A program made the translations under genes and the position numbers. The notes beneath the pieces are model-generated. The model made no database searches. It saw only the letters and a program-made list of their open reading frames with translations, and was not told the DNA's origin. Of a stretch of 45,300 nt of DNA, positions 29,436-38,033 are shown piece after piece; the first letter of the stretch is position 1; each line of letters opens with the position of its first letter. Source of the stretch: Helicobacteraceae bacterium (GTDB lineage Bacteria; Campylobacterota; Campylobacteria; Campylobacterales; Sulfurimonadaceae); NCBI GenBank assembly GCA_027038835.1, contig JALWGC010000005.1:1-45300 (forward strand), given 5' to 3'.

Positions 29436-29967
29436 TGAGTGCGGCGGAGGCCATTTTTTGCATAAAAGGGGTTATTGCCGACTTCTCTTCGATAGTTTTT
29501 TCAAGGTGAGTCAGGAAGTACTCTTTTGTACGTTCGTCGGCGATGTTGAAAAAGTAAAGCACCCATGCGATGTTGAGTTCCATCTCCTCGCCGTTATGTT
29601 CGACGAAAAAAGCTTTGTAGAGGTTTTCATCGGTTTTGCTCAAAAGAGATAAAGCGTTTTTGTAAAAATCGCTTATATTGTAATTGACGAGTCTTGCAAG
29701 CTCCTCTTTGGAGAGGGTCGCATCTATCTCTTCGAAACCGTTTCTACCAAGTACGAGCGCATCGCCGAGTATTATCTGCTCCCCTATGAAATAAGCGGGT
29801 TTGTTTTGCGAAAGTGCGTTGGCGTCGGTGTAGATGGTGTGTCCACCGAGCGTGGGGAGCTCGTCTATCAAAATGGAGCTGAAATAGGTATAGAGGGTGT
29901 TGGCTTCGAGTTTCAAATCAAGCTCTTCTACGGTTCGTGTGGCAGGGTCTATATGTAAAAAACGCAT
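29422..29967 (-). CDS. unknown protein in the molybdopterin operon, DUF3846-like N-terminus
   Basis: 181 residues. The start is ATG 29967, overlapping the moeA stop (ATGA); an ATG one codon upstream is also possible. The first 100 residues (HIDPATRTVEELDL, SILIDELPTLGGHTIYTDANALSQNKPAYFIGEQIILGDALVLG) resemble the arrangement of DUF3846 proteins, known to me mainly from phages and Firmicutes; this is a pattern match only. The C-terminal 80 residues are helical and acidic. Tight coupling to moeA-moaE-moaD suggests a link to molybdopterin enzymes, unproven. Confidence 0.78.
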   Translation of the reverse strand: MRFLHIDPATRTVEELDLKLEANTLYTYFSSILIDELPTLGGHTIYTDANALSQNKPAYFIGEQIILGDALVLGRNGFEEIDATLSKEELARLVNYNISDFYKNALSLLSKTDENLYKAFFVEHNGEEMELNIAWVLYFFNIADERTKEYFLTHLEKTIEEKSAITPFMQKMASAALKAAA

Positions 29968-31184
29968 CAAAATCCCTCCAAAACGATGACGCGGACCATC
30001 GTGCCGCTTTCCAAAAACGCGTCTTCGCTTCCTGCCATCATCAATCCTGCACCGTTTAGCATATTGACAAGGATGGCGCTACTGCCGACTTTTTTCCCTT
30101 TGAAATCGCAATAGTAGCTTCCATCTTCGACCCAGACGTTACAAGCGCGAAACTCGCTAAAAGGGGTGCGTTTTTTGAAATCTTCGCACAATTTCGCTTC
30201 GACGATTTTGTAAGCGCTGTCTTTGCCTTGGAATTTCGCTATGAGCGGTAGAGCGTAGAGGATGGTCGTAACGCTCGAAGAGTAAGGAAATCCCGGTAGA
30301 GCGAGGATGAATTTGCCGTTTTTTTGGGCGAGCATGATATGGCGTCCCGGTTTGATGGCGACCCCATGAAATACAACTTCGAAGCCAAGAGCGGGGACGA
30401 TATCTTTGACGAAGTCGTAGTCTCCGACACTCACTCCCCCGGTCGAGATGACGATGTCGCTGCTCTCTACGGCGTTTTGGAACTGCTCCAAAATGCTCTG
30501 TCTGTCGTCTTTGACCGTTCCCATTTGCAACACTTCCGCACCCGCACCTCTGCAAAGCGCTTCGATGGTGTAGTTGTTGGAGCTGCGAATAGCGGCAGGG
30601 TTGTCGCTACATTCGCCAAGGTCGAGGATTTCGCTTCCTGTGGCTAAAACGCTTACACGCGGTTTTTGCGCTACGCTTACCATCACTTTGCCAAGAGCGG
30701 CTATCACTCCCGTTTCCACAAAGCCTATTTTCGTCCCTTTGGCGATGAGCACTTCCCCTTTTTTATACCCCTCGCCGACGGGGCGTACCGAGAAGCCTCG
30801 AGGAACGCTTTGGTTTATTTTGATGTATCCCTCTTCGAAGGTTACGTTTTCGATGGGGATGAGGGTGTCGCTGCCTTGAGGCATTTTAGAACCGGTAAAA
30901 GTTTTGATGCACTCCCCCTCTTCAAGCGTTCTTTGTTCGTCGTTTCCGGCGGGGTTGTCCCCAAGAACGCGAAGCGTACCGAGTTCTTGGTCTTCATAGC
31001 GGATGGCGTAACCATCCATCGAAGCGGTTGGAAAGCGGGGGTCGTTTTGCGATGCGACGATATCTTCGGCAAGGACTCTGCCAAGTGCCTCGGTTATCGC
31101 TACGCGCTGTGTCTTGGTATTGCCGGTATCTAAAAGTTCGAGCATATCGAGGCTCGTTTCGTAAGGTATGAATTGTTTGCTCAT
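29967..31184 (-). CDS. moeA: MoeA molybdopterin molybdotransferase, second copy
   Basis: 405 residues with the complete MoeA architecture: TASMDGYAIRYED, the MoCF-domain VLATGSEILD, STGGVSVGDYDFV, HGVAIKPGRHIMLAQ and ALPGFPYSSSVT. The last differs from the GLPGNP of the first copy (Asn to Phe in the loop). It overlaps moaE (ATGA) upstream and the unknown gene downstream. Two MoeA paralogues in one genome often serve molybdenum and tungsten cofactors or different enzymes; which does what here cannot be told. Confidence 0.94.
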   Translation of the reverse strand: MSKQFIPYETSLDMLELLDTGNTKTQRVAITEALGRVLAEDIVASQNDPRFPTASMDGYAIRYEDQELGTLRVLGDNPAGNDEQRTLEEGECIKTFTGSKMPQGSDTLIPIENVTFEEGYIKINQSVPRGFSVRPVGEGYKKGEVLIAKGTKIGFVETGVIAALGKVMVSVAQKPRVSVLATGSEILDLGECSDNPAAIRSSNNYTIEALCRGAGAEVLQMGTVKDDRQSILEQFQNAVESSDIVISTGGVSVGDYDFVKDIVPALGFEVVFHGVAIKPGRHIMLAQKNGKFILALPGFPYSSSVTTILYALPLIAKFQGKDSAYKIVEAKLCEDFKKRTPFSEFRACNVWVEDGSYYCDFKGKKVGSSAILVNMLNGAGLMMAGSEDAFLESGTMVRVIVLEGF

Positions 31185-31618
31185 GAAAGTATTCCGCTCC
31201 CTTTTATGGCGGTGGAGCGCTCTTTTGCGTAGATGCGCTCACCGTTTTTCAAGTCGTATTTCCAAATGGGTGCACTGGCTTTGAAATCTTCGACGAACTC
31301 TTCTATCGTCTCGAGTGCGACGCGGCGCTTAGGGGAAAAGACAGCCGCTATGTAGGAGCTTTGATGCAAAAGAACATCCCCTTTGCTGTGTGCCATTTTC
31401 AGCAGCGCTCCCCTTTTTTTCGCTTCTGCTTGCCAAGCGTCGAACCAGTTTGTAAGAATAGGTTCGTAGATGTCGAAGCTAAGCCCTTCGATGCCGTTTT
31501 CGGCTCTGACCGTACCCACAAACGGAATGAACGCGCCGTAGTTGCTTTTGGCTTCCTCTTCGTACCACCGTTTCAATATTTCGGGCACATCGAGTGCGCC
31601 TTCGTAGAGTTCTAGCAT
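31181..31618 (-). CDS. moaE: molybdopterin synthase large subunit MoaE
   Basis: 145 residues from ATG 31618, which has GGAGG 5 bases upstream; an in-frame GTG at 31630 overlaps moaD. Core segments: YGAFIPFVGTVRAENG, LSFDIYEPI, KKRGALLKMAHSKGDVLLHQSSYIAAVFSPKRRVALETIEEFVEDFKASAPIWKYD. It receives sulfur from thiocarboxylated MoaD to convert precursor Z into molybdopterin. The usual substrate-binding lysines appear in KYDLKNGERIYAKE. Confidence 0.94.
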   Translation of the reverse strand: MLELYEGALDVPEILKRWYEEEAKSNYGAFIPFVGTVRAENGIEGLSFDIYEPILTNWFDAWQAEAKKRGALLKMAHSKGDVLLHQSSYIAAVFSPKRRVALETIEEFVEDFKASAPIWKYDLKNGERIYAKERSTAIKGSGILS

Positions 31619-31619
31619 C

Positions 31620-31841
31620 TTAGCCTCCACATACCGGAGGCAAGAGGGAGATTTTATCCCCGTCTTGCAGCGGGTGGTCTTTGGAGGCGACTATTTTGTC
31701 GTTTATCGCTACTGCGGAGCACTCCAACCACTCTTTGAGGCTTTCATCCTCTTTGAGTTTTTGGGAAAGCTCCAAAAGGTTCGTTATATCGAGTTGTATA
31801 GGTTCTTTGCCTATAGGTCCTAAAAATTCAACCGTTACCAT
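31620..31841 (-). CDS. moaD: molybdopterin synthase small subunit MoaD
   Basis: 73 residues with the ubiquitin-like fold (VTVEFLGPIGK...) and the required C-terminal Gly-Gly (LLPPVCGG), which is adenylylated and thiocarboxylated. First gene of the moaD-moaE-moeA-unknown operon. A cysteine precedes the GG. Confidence 0.93.
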   Translation of the reverse strand: MVTVEFLGPIGKEPIQLDITNLLELSQKLKEDESLKEWLECSAVAINDKIVASKDHPLQDGDKISLLPPVCGG

Positions 31842-31902
31842 GTTCAGTTTCCTGTTTTCGTTCTTGGCGAATTATATCTTACATAAGTTAAGTTTTGTAT
31901 AA

Positions 31903-32184
31903 TCCCGGATTTTGCATTAGAAATTTGTAAACCTACATCGATCATTTGCACAATGGACATTCATAGAATTTTTGGACTACCAAAAAGGGGAGAAGCGTTA
32001 AAAAAATGCAAACTGCTTTGCATTTTTAGCTTCGTACAGCTTTGCTTATATGCTAAAAGCATAAGCAAAGTCAAGCAAATTCTCTAAACGCCCCTTGCAC
32101 AAAACAAGCGAAGCGTTCCTGAAAGGATGTTTCTTTAGAAAGCATCGGCGTATCTTTTATCAAACTCTAATGCAAAATCCGGGA
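31903..32184. mobile_element. foldback/MITE-like element with 19-bp terminal inverted repeats
   Basis: This fills most of the 374-base gap between moaD and mqnA, which holds no gene I can support. TCCCGGATTTTGCATTAGA (31903-31921) recurs inverted and exact at 32166-32184. Inside are two strong hairpins: AAAAATGCAAA/TTTGCATTTTT near 32004, and CTTTGCTTAT/ATAAGCAAAG near 32050. AAGGGG...GCGTT and AACGCCCCTT also pair across them, so the whole can fold as a nested cruciform. There is no transposase. A target-site duplication is not obvious. A structured non-coding RNA is the alternative. Confidence 0.6.
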
Positions 32185-32215
32185 TAATTATGCCAATCGT
32201 TACGAAAGGAAAAGA

Positions 32216-32878
32216 TTGTTTTTCGGTAAGATAGAGTATCTCAACCTCCTCCCTTTCCATGTATATATCAAAAGAGCGCTTCGCCACAGCGGTCAAAAAC
32301 AGACTCTCGAACACTACAAAGATGTCCCCTCCGTCATCAACAGACGGTTTCGAACGCGACGTATAAACGCGGCGTATATCTCCAGTATCAAAGCAAAAGG
32401 GTGCAAAAAAGCCAAGCTCGGCATAATCGCCAAAAAAGAGGTAAAAAGCGTTCTGGTCGTTCCCGCTTCCTATGAGCGTTTCGATAGCGATTCCGAAACC
32501 TCCAACGTTTTGGCGCAGGTGCTTGGATGTAAAGGGGAGGTGCTCATCGGAGACAAGGCGTTGCGCTACGCGCTTGCGAACGACGACTATATCGACTTGT
32601 CTCTACGCTGGTTCGAGCGCTACGGGCTGCCTTTCGTTTTCGCGCTTTTTTGTGCCCATGAAAAGACCCCTTTGACAAAAAGGATCGAAAACGGCTTTTA
32701 TCGTGAGGCTTCCAGTTTGAAAATTCCGCGCTATCTGCTTGAAAAGGCGGCTTTGCGAAGCGGAGTGAGCCCAAAGGAGGCTTTGGCGTATCTTTCCCTA
32801 ATCAGCTACAAAATCGATTATAAAAGTGAAAAATCTTTGAAACTTTTTTACAAAAAAGCGAGGTTAAAGAATCTCTAA
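32216..32878 (+). CDS. mqnA: chorismate dehydratase MqnA (menaquinone, futalosine route)
   Basis: 220 residues from TTG 32216 with GAAAGGAAAAG upstream. It has the family N-terminus FFGKIEYLNLLPFHVYI and the domain order of periplasmic-binding-like MqnA: RTRRINAAYISSI, KKEVKSVLVV, TSNVLAQVLG, GDKALRYAL, DLSLRWFERYGLPFVFALF. It forms 3-enolpyruvyl-benzoate from chorismate, the first step of menaquinone synthesis in Campylobacterota. Shorter than many MqnA (about 270), as in other epsilon members. The repeat element ends 31 bases before its start. Confidence 0.88.
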   Translation: MFFGKIEYLNLLPFHVYIKRALRHSGQKQTLEHYKDVPSVINRRFRTRRINAAYISSIKAKGCKKAKLGIIAKKEVKSVLVVPASYERFDSDSETSNVLAQVLGCKGEVLIGDKALRYALANDDYIDLSLRWFERYGLPFVFALFCAHEKTPLTKRIENGFYREASSLKIPRYLLEKAALRSGVSPKEALAYLSLISYKIDYKSEKSLKLFYKKARLKNL

Positions 32879-32893
32879 TATACAATTTGCCAT

Positions 32894-33814
32894 ATGAGGC
32901 TTTTTTTTCTTCTTTTCATGTGTGCCGTTTTCATTGTCGAAGCGAAAGAGGCGATTGTGCCTATTCCAAAAAGGGTCGTTTACGACAAGCAAAAAGCGCT
33001 CCTTGGAAAGAGGCTGTTTTTCGATACTTCCCTCTCCAAAGATAACTCCGTAGGGTGTGTAAGCTGCCACAACGTTCACTCCGGTGGAAGCGACTCTCTT
33101 GCCGTATCGGTCGGATTTGGCGGTAAAGAAGGGGATATCCGCTCCCCTACGGTACTCAATGCCGTATTTAACTTCCGGCAGTTTTGGAACGGTCGCGCGA
33201 AAGATTTGTACCAGCAGGCAAAAGGTCCGTTGTTAAACCCCGTCGAGCACAACATGACCCCAAAACTTGTCGTAGAACGCGTCAAGAGCGATGAAACATA
33301 CCGAAACAGTTTCAAAAAACTTTACGATGACGGAGTGACGTTTGCCAACGTCATCGATGCTATCGTCGAGTTCGAAAAAGCGCTCGTTACGCCCGATTCG
33401 AAATTCGATCGTTTTTTGCGGGGCGAAGCGGAACTCTCGCAAAAAGAGCGAAAGGGCTTCACCCTTTTCAAGCGATACGGATGCATCAGTTGTCATAACG
33501 GCATCAATGTGGGAGGAAACTCTTTTGCCAAAATCGGTATTTTCTTCCCTTACAAAAACGCGCGCTCTTATCCGGATCGTTACGCCGTAACGAAAGACCC
33601 CATCGATAAAAACGTTTTCAAAGTACCCACGCTACGCAACGTCGCTTTACGTCCTCCATATTTCCATGACGGCGGGTACAAAAGGCTCATAGAGGCGATA
33701 AAAGCGATGGCGCACTACAACCTCGGAATGGAGATAGACACAAACGACGCCGAAGCGATAGAGAGTTTTTTACATACGCTAACGGGTGAACTTCCGGAGA
33801 TACTCGATGAATAG
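32894..33814 (+). CDS. dihaem cytochrome c peroxidase (CcpA/MauG family)
   Basis: 306 residues with a signal peptide (LFFLLFMCAVFIVEA). Two haem c sites: CVSCHNVHSGG (about residue 55) and CISCHNG (about residue 197). KRLFFDTSLSKDNSVGC, SPTVLNAVFNFRQFWNGRAKDL and KVPTLRNVALRPPYFHDG are typical of bacterial cytochrome c peroxidases. It reduces periplasmic hydrogen peroxide with electrons from small c-type cytochromes. Its last codons overlap the start of the GGDEF-EAL gene. Confidence 0.94.
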   Translation: MRLFFLLFMCAVFIVEAKEAIVPIPKRVVYDKQKALLGKRLFFDTSLSKDNSVGCVSCHNVHSGGSDSLAVSVGFGGKEGDIRSPTVLNAVFNFRQFWNGRAKDLYQQAKGPLLNPVEHNMTPKLVVERVKSDETYRNSFKKLYDDGVTFANVIDAIVEFEKALVTPDSKFDRFLRGEAELSQKERKGFTLFKRYGCISCHNGINVGGNSFAKIGIFFPYKNARSYPDRYAVTKDPIDKNVFKVPTLRNVALRPPYFHDGGYKRLIEAIKAMAHYNLGMEIDTNDAEAIESFLHTLTGELPEILDE

Positions 33815-35888
33815 TAAAGTTAAAGAGTACGTTTCGTTCATCGTCGTTTTTGTCGTAGGGATTGGAGCGATGATGAGCTTCTATATTTTCTATACGAAGC
33901 AAAAGGAGCTTGTCAAAGAGCAAAAAGAGTTTCTTCTCGCACTCGATCAAACCAAGCTCGAAGCGATAGAGTTTCGCTATTTGATTTTGCAAAACTTCAT
34001 ATACGCTTACAACAACAACGATGCTATCAACCGCAAAATGGAGCGTCTTCAAAAGGCATACGACGAACTCTCCTCGAACGAACTGCTTGCAAAGAGGAAG
34101 TACGCTCCTTTGAAAAAAGAGATGGGGCTACTCGAGAAAGAGATAGCTTCACTTTTTCCCAAAACGCAACATTATCTGATGTACAACGCTTCTGTCAAGA
34201 ACTCGCTTTTGTTCCTGACCGACTATGAATTTCGCCTTTTGAAAATCAAGGAGAAGCATCTTCTTTTGGAATTTTTGCCAAAAGTTGTCAAGACGACACA
34301 GTCGCTTTTGTACGCGAAACGGCTTGACGATATAGAGTACCTTTCCAAAGAGGGGTATCTGTTTCGAAACGACCCGACATACTCCAAAGAGTTGCAAGAT
34401 TTCATCAAAACCTACAATCTGCATGTAAACTACGTTGTGAAGAACCTTCCCGTTCTTCTTTCCATAAAACGAGAGCTCGATGAAAACAAGGTTTTCGATA
34501 CAACCAAACGCATAGCGAAAAAGTTCGCGCGACTCTATGTCGAAGACGAGGAGTTGCTAAATAGTTACGCCGCGATTTTCTTTTTCACGTTCGTTTTCAC
34601 GTTCGTGTATTTGATAGTGGTTTTGGTGCGTTACAAAAAAGAGCACACCAAACTTGTCGATACGACGAACATTTTGCGCCACTCTTTGACCCATGACTTG
34701 CTTACCGGCTTGAAAAACAGAGTAGCGCTTGAAAAAGACACAATGCTACTGCAAGCTCCGGGTATTGTGCTGATGAATATAGACCGATTCAAAGATATCA
34801 ACGATATTTTCGGCGGAAAGACGGGAGATAGACTGCTGCGGATAGTAGCCAAGCTCATAGAGAGGGTAGCTTCGACTCAAAAGGGTGTAGTCGAGGTGTA
34901 TAGAATAGGTGCCGATGAATTCGTCGTTTTGTACGACGGCATCGATGAACACACTCTTGTCGAGTATGCGAAAATATTCGAAAAGCAGATAAACTATAGA
35001 GATTTCGAAGATTTGCAAGAGGAGGTGGAAATAAGCGTGAGTATCGCGGTGAACTACAAACCTCCGCTTCTTGAAAATGCCGACTTGGCGTTGAAATCGA
35101 TAAAAAGAACGAAAAAACGTAAGATAATCGTGTATGAAGATGCTTTGGGGCTGCATACTCAAGCGCAAAACAACATCGATGTTATCCACCTTGTCAAACA
35201 GGCGGTCAAAGAGGACAGGATAGAGCCGTTCTTTCAGCCGATAATCAACCTCAAAACGATGCAGATAGAAAAATTCGAAGCGCTTGTGCGTATTGTCGAA
35301 GGGGATGAGGTTATCTCCCCGTTTTTATTTTTGGACGTGGCGAAAAAAACACACCTTTATCACGATATCACCCAAATCGTCGTGGAAAAAACTTTCAAAG
35401 CCGCCGCCGCGCATCCAAATTACCGATTTTCTATCAACCTTAGCGTTTCCGATATTTTGGACGAAGAGCTGGTTGAGGAGATATTCGATTTGTACGAGCA
35501 CCACTCCATCATAGCCGATAGAATAGATATAGAACTGCTCGAGAGCGAGGAGTTGCATACGATGGACGCTATCAAGCGTTTTATAGAAAGGGTGCATTCG
35601 TTCGGTTCTTTGGTCTATATAGACGATTTTGGAAGCGGGTATTCCAATTTCGCCTACTTCGCCGACTTGGAGATAGACGTTCTCAAAGTCGATGGCTCCA
35701 TAGTCAAAGAGGTCGCACAAAACAAGCGCAAACGGCATATGCTCGAGAGCATCGTAATGTTTGCCAAAAACATGAACCTAAAAACCGTCGCGGAGTTTGT
35801 CGAAAACGAGGAGATTTTGGAGATAGTCAAAGAGCTTGGAATCGATTTCGCGCAAGGTTACCATTTTTCTCCACCTACAAGAATATAA
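33807..35888 (+). CDS. membrane GGDEF-EAL protein, probably a c-di-GMP phosphodiesterase
   Basis: About 693 residues from ATG 33807 (GGAGA 9 bases upstream; the GTG at 33786 lies inside the peroxidase gene). Two membrane helices (about 6-28 and 252-275) frame a coiled extracytoplasmic domain of about 220 residues. The GGDEF motif is degenerate, GADEF in YRIGADEFVVL, with no RxxD site. The EAL domain looks complete: FEALVRI, NLSVS, IELLES, DDFGSGYSNFAY, KVDGSIVKEV, AEFVENEEIL and QGYHFSPP. It should therefore degrade c-di-GMP. Translationally coupled to the peroxidase gene. Confidence 0.92.
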   Translation: MNSKVKEYVSFIVVFVVGIGAMMSFYIFYTKQKELVKEQKEFLLALDQTKLEAIEFRYLILQNFIYAYNNNDAINRKMERLQKAYDELSSNELLAKRKYAPLKKEMGLLEKEIASLFPKTQHYLMYNASVKNSLLFLTDYEFRLLKIKEKHLLLEFLPKVVKTTQSLLYAKRLDDIEYLSKEGYLFRNDPTYSKELQDFIKTYNLHVNYVVKNLPVLLSIKRELDENKVFDTTKRIAKKFARLYVEDEELLNSYAAIFFFTFVFTFVYLIVVLVRYKKEHTKLVDTTNILRHSLTHDLLTGLKNRVALEKDTMLLQAPGIVLMNIDRFKDINDIFGGKTGDRLLRIVAKLIERVASTQKGVVEVYRIGADEFVVLYDGIDEHTLVEYAKIFEKQINYRDFEDLQEEVEISVSIAVNYKPPLLENADLALKSIKRTKKRKIIVYEDALGLHTQAQNNIDVIHLVKQAVKEDRIEPFFQPIINLKTMQIEKFEALVRIVEGDEVISPFLFLDVAKKTHLYHDITQIVVEKTFKAAAAHPNYRFSINLSVSDILDEELVEEIFDLYEHHSIIADRIDIELLESEELHTMDAIKRFIERVHSFGSLVYIDDFGSGYSNFAYFADLEIDVLKVDGSIVKEVAQNKRKRHMLESIVMFAKNMNLKTVAEFVENEEILEIVKELGIDFAQGYHFSPPTRI

Positions 35889-36014
35889 AAAAAAATTATA
35901 GACAAAAAAGATTTTTTGTTATATAATTGCCAAAATAAATAGTCGATAAGTATCTATCTGTTGCAAATCAGCCAATAAAGCGCAAACAAATCAAGAGGAA
36001 GAGGAGGAGTGAGT

Positions 36015-36191
36015 TTGTCACGAAATCAACAAGAATCGAGCCAAGAAGAAGCGCTTCGGCGTTATCTCGATTCGGTACGGGAGAGTGCTTCGCGATACGA
36101 ACGGGGGGAGCTCGAGTTAAAAGAGTATCTCCGCTATGTGGAAGAGAGCGATAAAAAGTTCAAGGAGCGTTGTGATGCGGATTCTCGTTAG
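36015..36191 (+). CDS. antitoxin-like small protein
   Basis: 58 residues if started at TTG 36015, about 7 bases after GAGGAGG; a GTG at 36009 is inside that site. Very charged and helical (SQEEALRRYLDSVRESASRYERGELELKEYLRYVEESDKKFKERC), with no recognised DNA-binding motif. The overlap with the toxin-like gene and the order antitoxin-toxin are typical of type II systems. Family not recognised. Confidence 0.6.
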   Translation: MSRNQQESSQEEALRRYLDSVRESASRYERGELELKEYLRYVEESDKKFKERCDADSR

Positions 36192-36441
36192 CAAAAAATT
36201 CGAAGAGGAGTTGGAGTCGATTTTGTCGCAGATGGTGCAGCAACTCGGATGCAAAGATGCGAAGAACTTCAAGCTTTATCTCGATACGATTATACTCAAC
36301 ATCCCGACGAAACTCCATAAGTACAAAGTTTCTCCGTTTTTCGATACCGATACCATAAAAGAGATCGATTACAGCGGGTTCAAGATATTCATTTATGAAG
36401 ACAAAACGAACGATTCTGTGGTTTTGCTTTCCATAGCATAA
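36175..36441 (+). CDS. ParE/RelE-superfamily toxin-like protein
   Basis: 88 residues from ATG 36175 (GTG 36172 is also possible), with AAGGAG 6 bases upstream; an in-frame ATG at 36136 lies inside the antitoxin-like gene. ILVSKKFEEELESILSQMV...LYLDTIILNIPTKLHKYKVSPFF...IKEIDYSGFKIFIYEDKTNDSVVLLSIA has the small alpha/beta layout of RelE/ParE toxins, ending in a strand. The catalytic residues of RelE are not evident, so it may be closer to ParE. Whether it is toxic is not known. It sits between the c-di-GMP gene and sox. Confidence 0.65.
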   Translation: MRILVSKKFEEELESILSQMVQQLGCKDAKNFKLYLDTIILNIPTKLHKYKVSPFFDTDTIKEIDYSGFKIFIYEDKTNDSVVLLSIA

Positions 36442-36586
36442 AAGCTTATTATGGATTGTATCTATTTTTTTTATAATCTAAAATAAGTCTTTCTTTTTTA
36501 TTACAAATCTATCACAAAGCTGTTTCTTTTGGTAACAAAGCTTTCACTTAATCCCTATACGGTAGGTTTGTACAAGCTTAATTGAG

Positions 36587-36592
36587 TATAAT
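36587..36592 (+). promoter_or_regulatory. -10 box for the sox operon
   Basis: TATAAT about 105 bases before soxC, in a 257-base intergenic stretch. The long leader contains no obvious hairpin or known riboswitch. T-rich runs lie upstream. Confidence 0.5.
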
Positions 36593-36698
36593 TGTGTCTG
36601 ATATTATTTTATGACACCTCGTAGAGTTGTCCGCGATTAAAGTAGTGTTTGTAGCTAAACCTCTTTAATGTAAAATATCAATACCAAAAGGGGAAAAG

Positions 36699-38033
36699 AT
36701 GGATATCAAAGAAACTCAAAACGCTCCTGTTTCGTCCGAAAACGAAGTGGAGCTTTCCAGCAGACGAGAGTTCTTCAAAAAAAGTGCTGCACTCTCCGTC
36801 ACTGCAATTGCCGGGACATCTTTGGCCGCGACGAACGCGCTTGCGGAAGAAAAAGGTGACCCGAACATCGTAGAAGAGGTGCCTTGGGGGACGAAGCTCG
36901 GCGATCCCGTCACGAAGAACAGATACGGTATGCCTTCACCATACGAGCATAACGTAACAAGAAGAAACGCCCAACTATTGGCATCGGGTAACTGGCAGGC
37001 GTCTATCGCTATGTGTCCTATTCAGGATCTTTACGGAATCCTTACGCCAAACGGTTTGTTCTTCAACCGTGACCACGGTGGGGTAGCGCATATCGATCCT
37101 AACAGATACCGCCTTATGATTCACGGACTTGTCGAAAAGCCGATCGTTCTTACTTTGGATCAGCTCAAGAAATACCCAAGCGTAAGCCGCGTGCACTTTA
37201 TCGAGTGTCCCGCAAACGGTGGTCCGGAGTGGAGAGGACCGCAGTTCAACTCTATCCAGTTCGCAAAAGGGATGATGAGTTGTGCGGAATGGACGGGTGT
37301 TTACATCAAAGATATCCTCAAAGATTTGGGTCTTAGCCCGAAAGCGAAATGGATGCTTGCAGAAGGTAGCGACAACTCCGAAATGGGAAGAACCGTACCT
37401 ATAGACAAAGTACTTGACGATGCGATGCTCGTATATGGTCAAAACGGTGAAGCGCTTCGCCCTGAGCAAGGGTATCCGGTACGTCTTCTTCTCCCGGGTT
37501 GGGAAGGAAACCTTTGTGTCAAATGGCTCAAGCGTCTCGAGTTCGGCGAAGAACCGTTTTATGCCAAGGAAGAGACTGCGAAATATACCGCGCTCAAACC
37601 AAGCGGAAAAGCTATTCAACATTTCTATCCGCTCGAAGTCAACTCGATCATCACAAGCCCATGTCCTGAAAAACCGTGGACAGACCTTGAAGATGGTGAA
37701 TGGGTCGAAATCGAAGGGCTTGCATGGAGCGGTCAAGGTACTATCGAGGGTGTCGATATCTCGCTCGATGGCGGCGTGAACTGGCAAAAAGCGAGCCTCA
37801 AAGGTCTTGTGTTGCCAAAAGCTTGGACACGATTCAGTTTTATGCACAAGTTCAAAAAAGGGCAAAAACTGCTCCTCTCAAGCCGTGCATATGACGATGC
37901 AGGACGTATCCAGCCGACTGTCAAAGAAGAAAGATCGGTTATGGGTGTCGAATCGGTATATCACAGAAATGCAGTAGCTACTTGGGAAGTAACTGCGGAA
38001 GGAAAGGTAAACAATGTTCAAGTTATCTCATAA
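36699..38033 (+). CDS. soxC: SoxC, molybdenum sulfane dehydrogenase subunit
   Basis: 444 residues with a twin-arginine signal (SRREFFKKSA, Arg22-Arg23) for export of the folded Mo protein. The sulfite-oxidase fold has FIECPANGGPEWRGPQ with the molybdenum-ligating Cys, GVYIKDILKDLGL, PIDKVLDDAML and DWEGN-type LLPGWEGNLCVKWLKRL. The C-terminal dimerisation domain (VEIEGLAWSGQGTIEGVDISLDGG) is complete. With SoxD it oxidises the sulfane sulfur of SoxY-bound thiosulfate intermediates in the periplasm. Overlaps soxD by 20 bases. Confidence 0.95.
   Translation: MDIKETQNAPVSSENEVELSSRREFFKKSAALSVTAIAGTSLAATNALAEEKGDPNIVEEVPWGTKLGDPVTKNRYGMPSPYEHNVTRRNAQLLASGNWQASIAMCPIQDLYGILTPNGLFFNRDHGGVAHIDPNRYRLMIHGLVEKPIVLTLDQLKKYPSVSRVHFIECPANGGPEWRGPQFNSIQFAKGMMSCAEWTGVYIKDILKDLGLSPKAKWMLAEGSDNSEMGRTVPIDKVLDDAMLVYGQNGEALRPEQGYPVRLLLPGWEGNLCVKWLKRLEFGEEPFYAKEETAKYTALKPSGKAIQHFYPLEVNSIITSPCPEKPWTDLEDGEWVEIEGLAWSGQGTIEGVDISLDGGVNWQKASLKGLVLPKAWTRFSFMHKFKKGQKLLLSSRAYDDAGRIQPTVKEERSVMGVESVYHRNAVATWEVTAEGKVNNVQVIS

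Noticed and set aside
31930-32160. CRISPR or tRNA in the moaD-mqnA gap
   Set aside because: There are no direct repeats with spacers and no cloverleaf; the structure is inverted repeats only.
36442-36698. Riboswitch in the long soxC leader
   Set aside because: The region is A/T-rich with no GNRA-capped stems or conserved aptamer motif that I could recognise.
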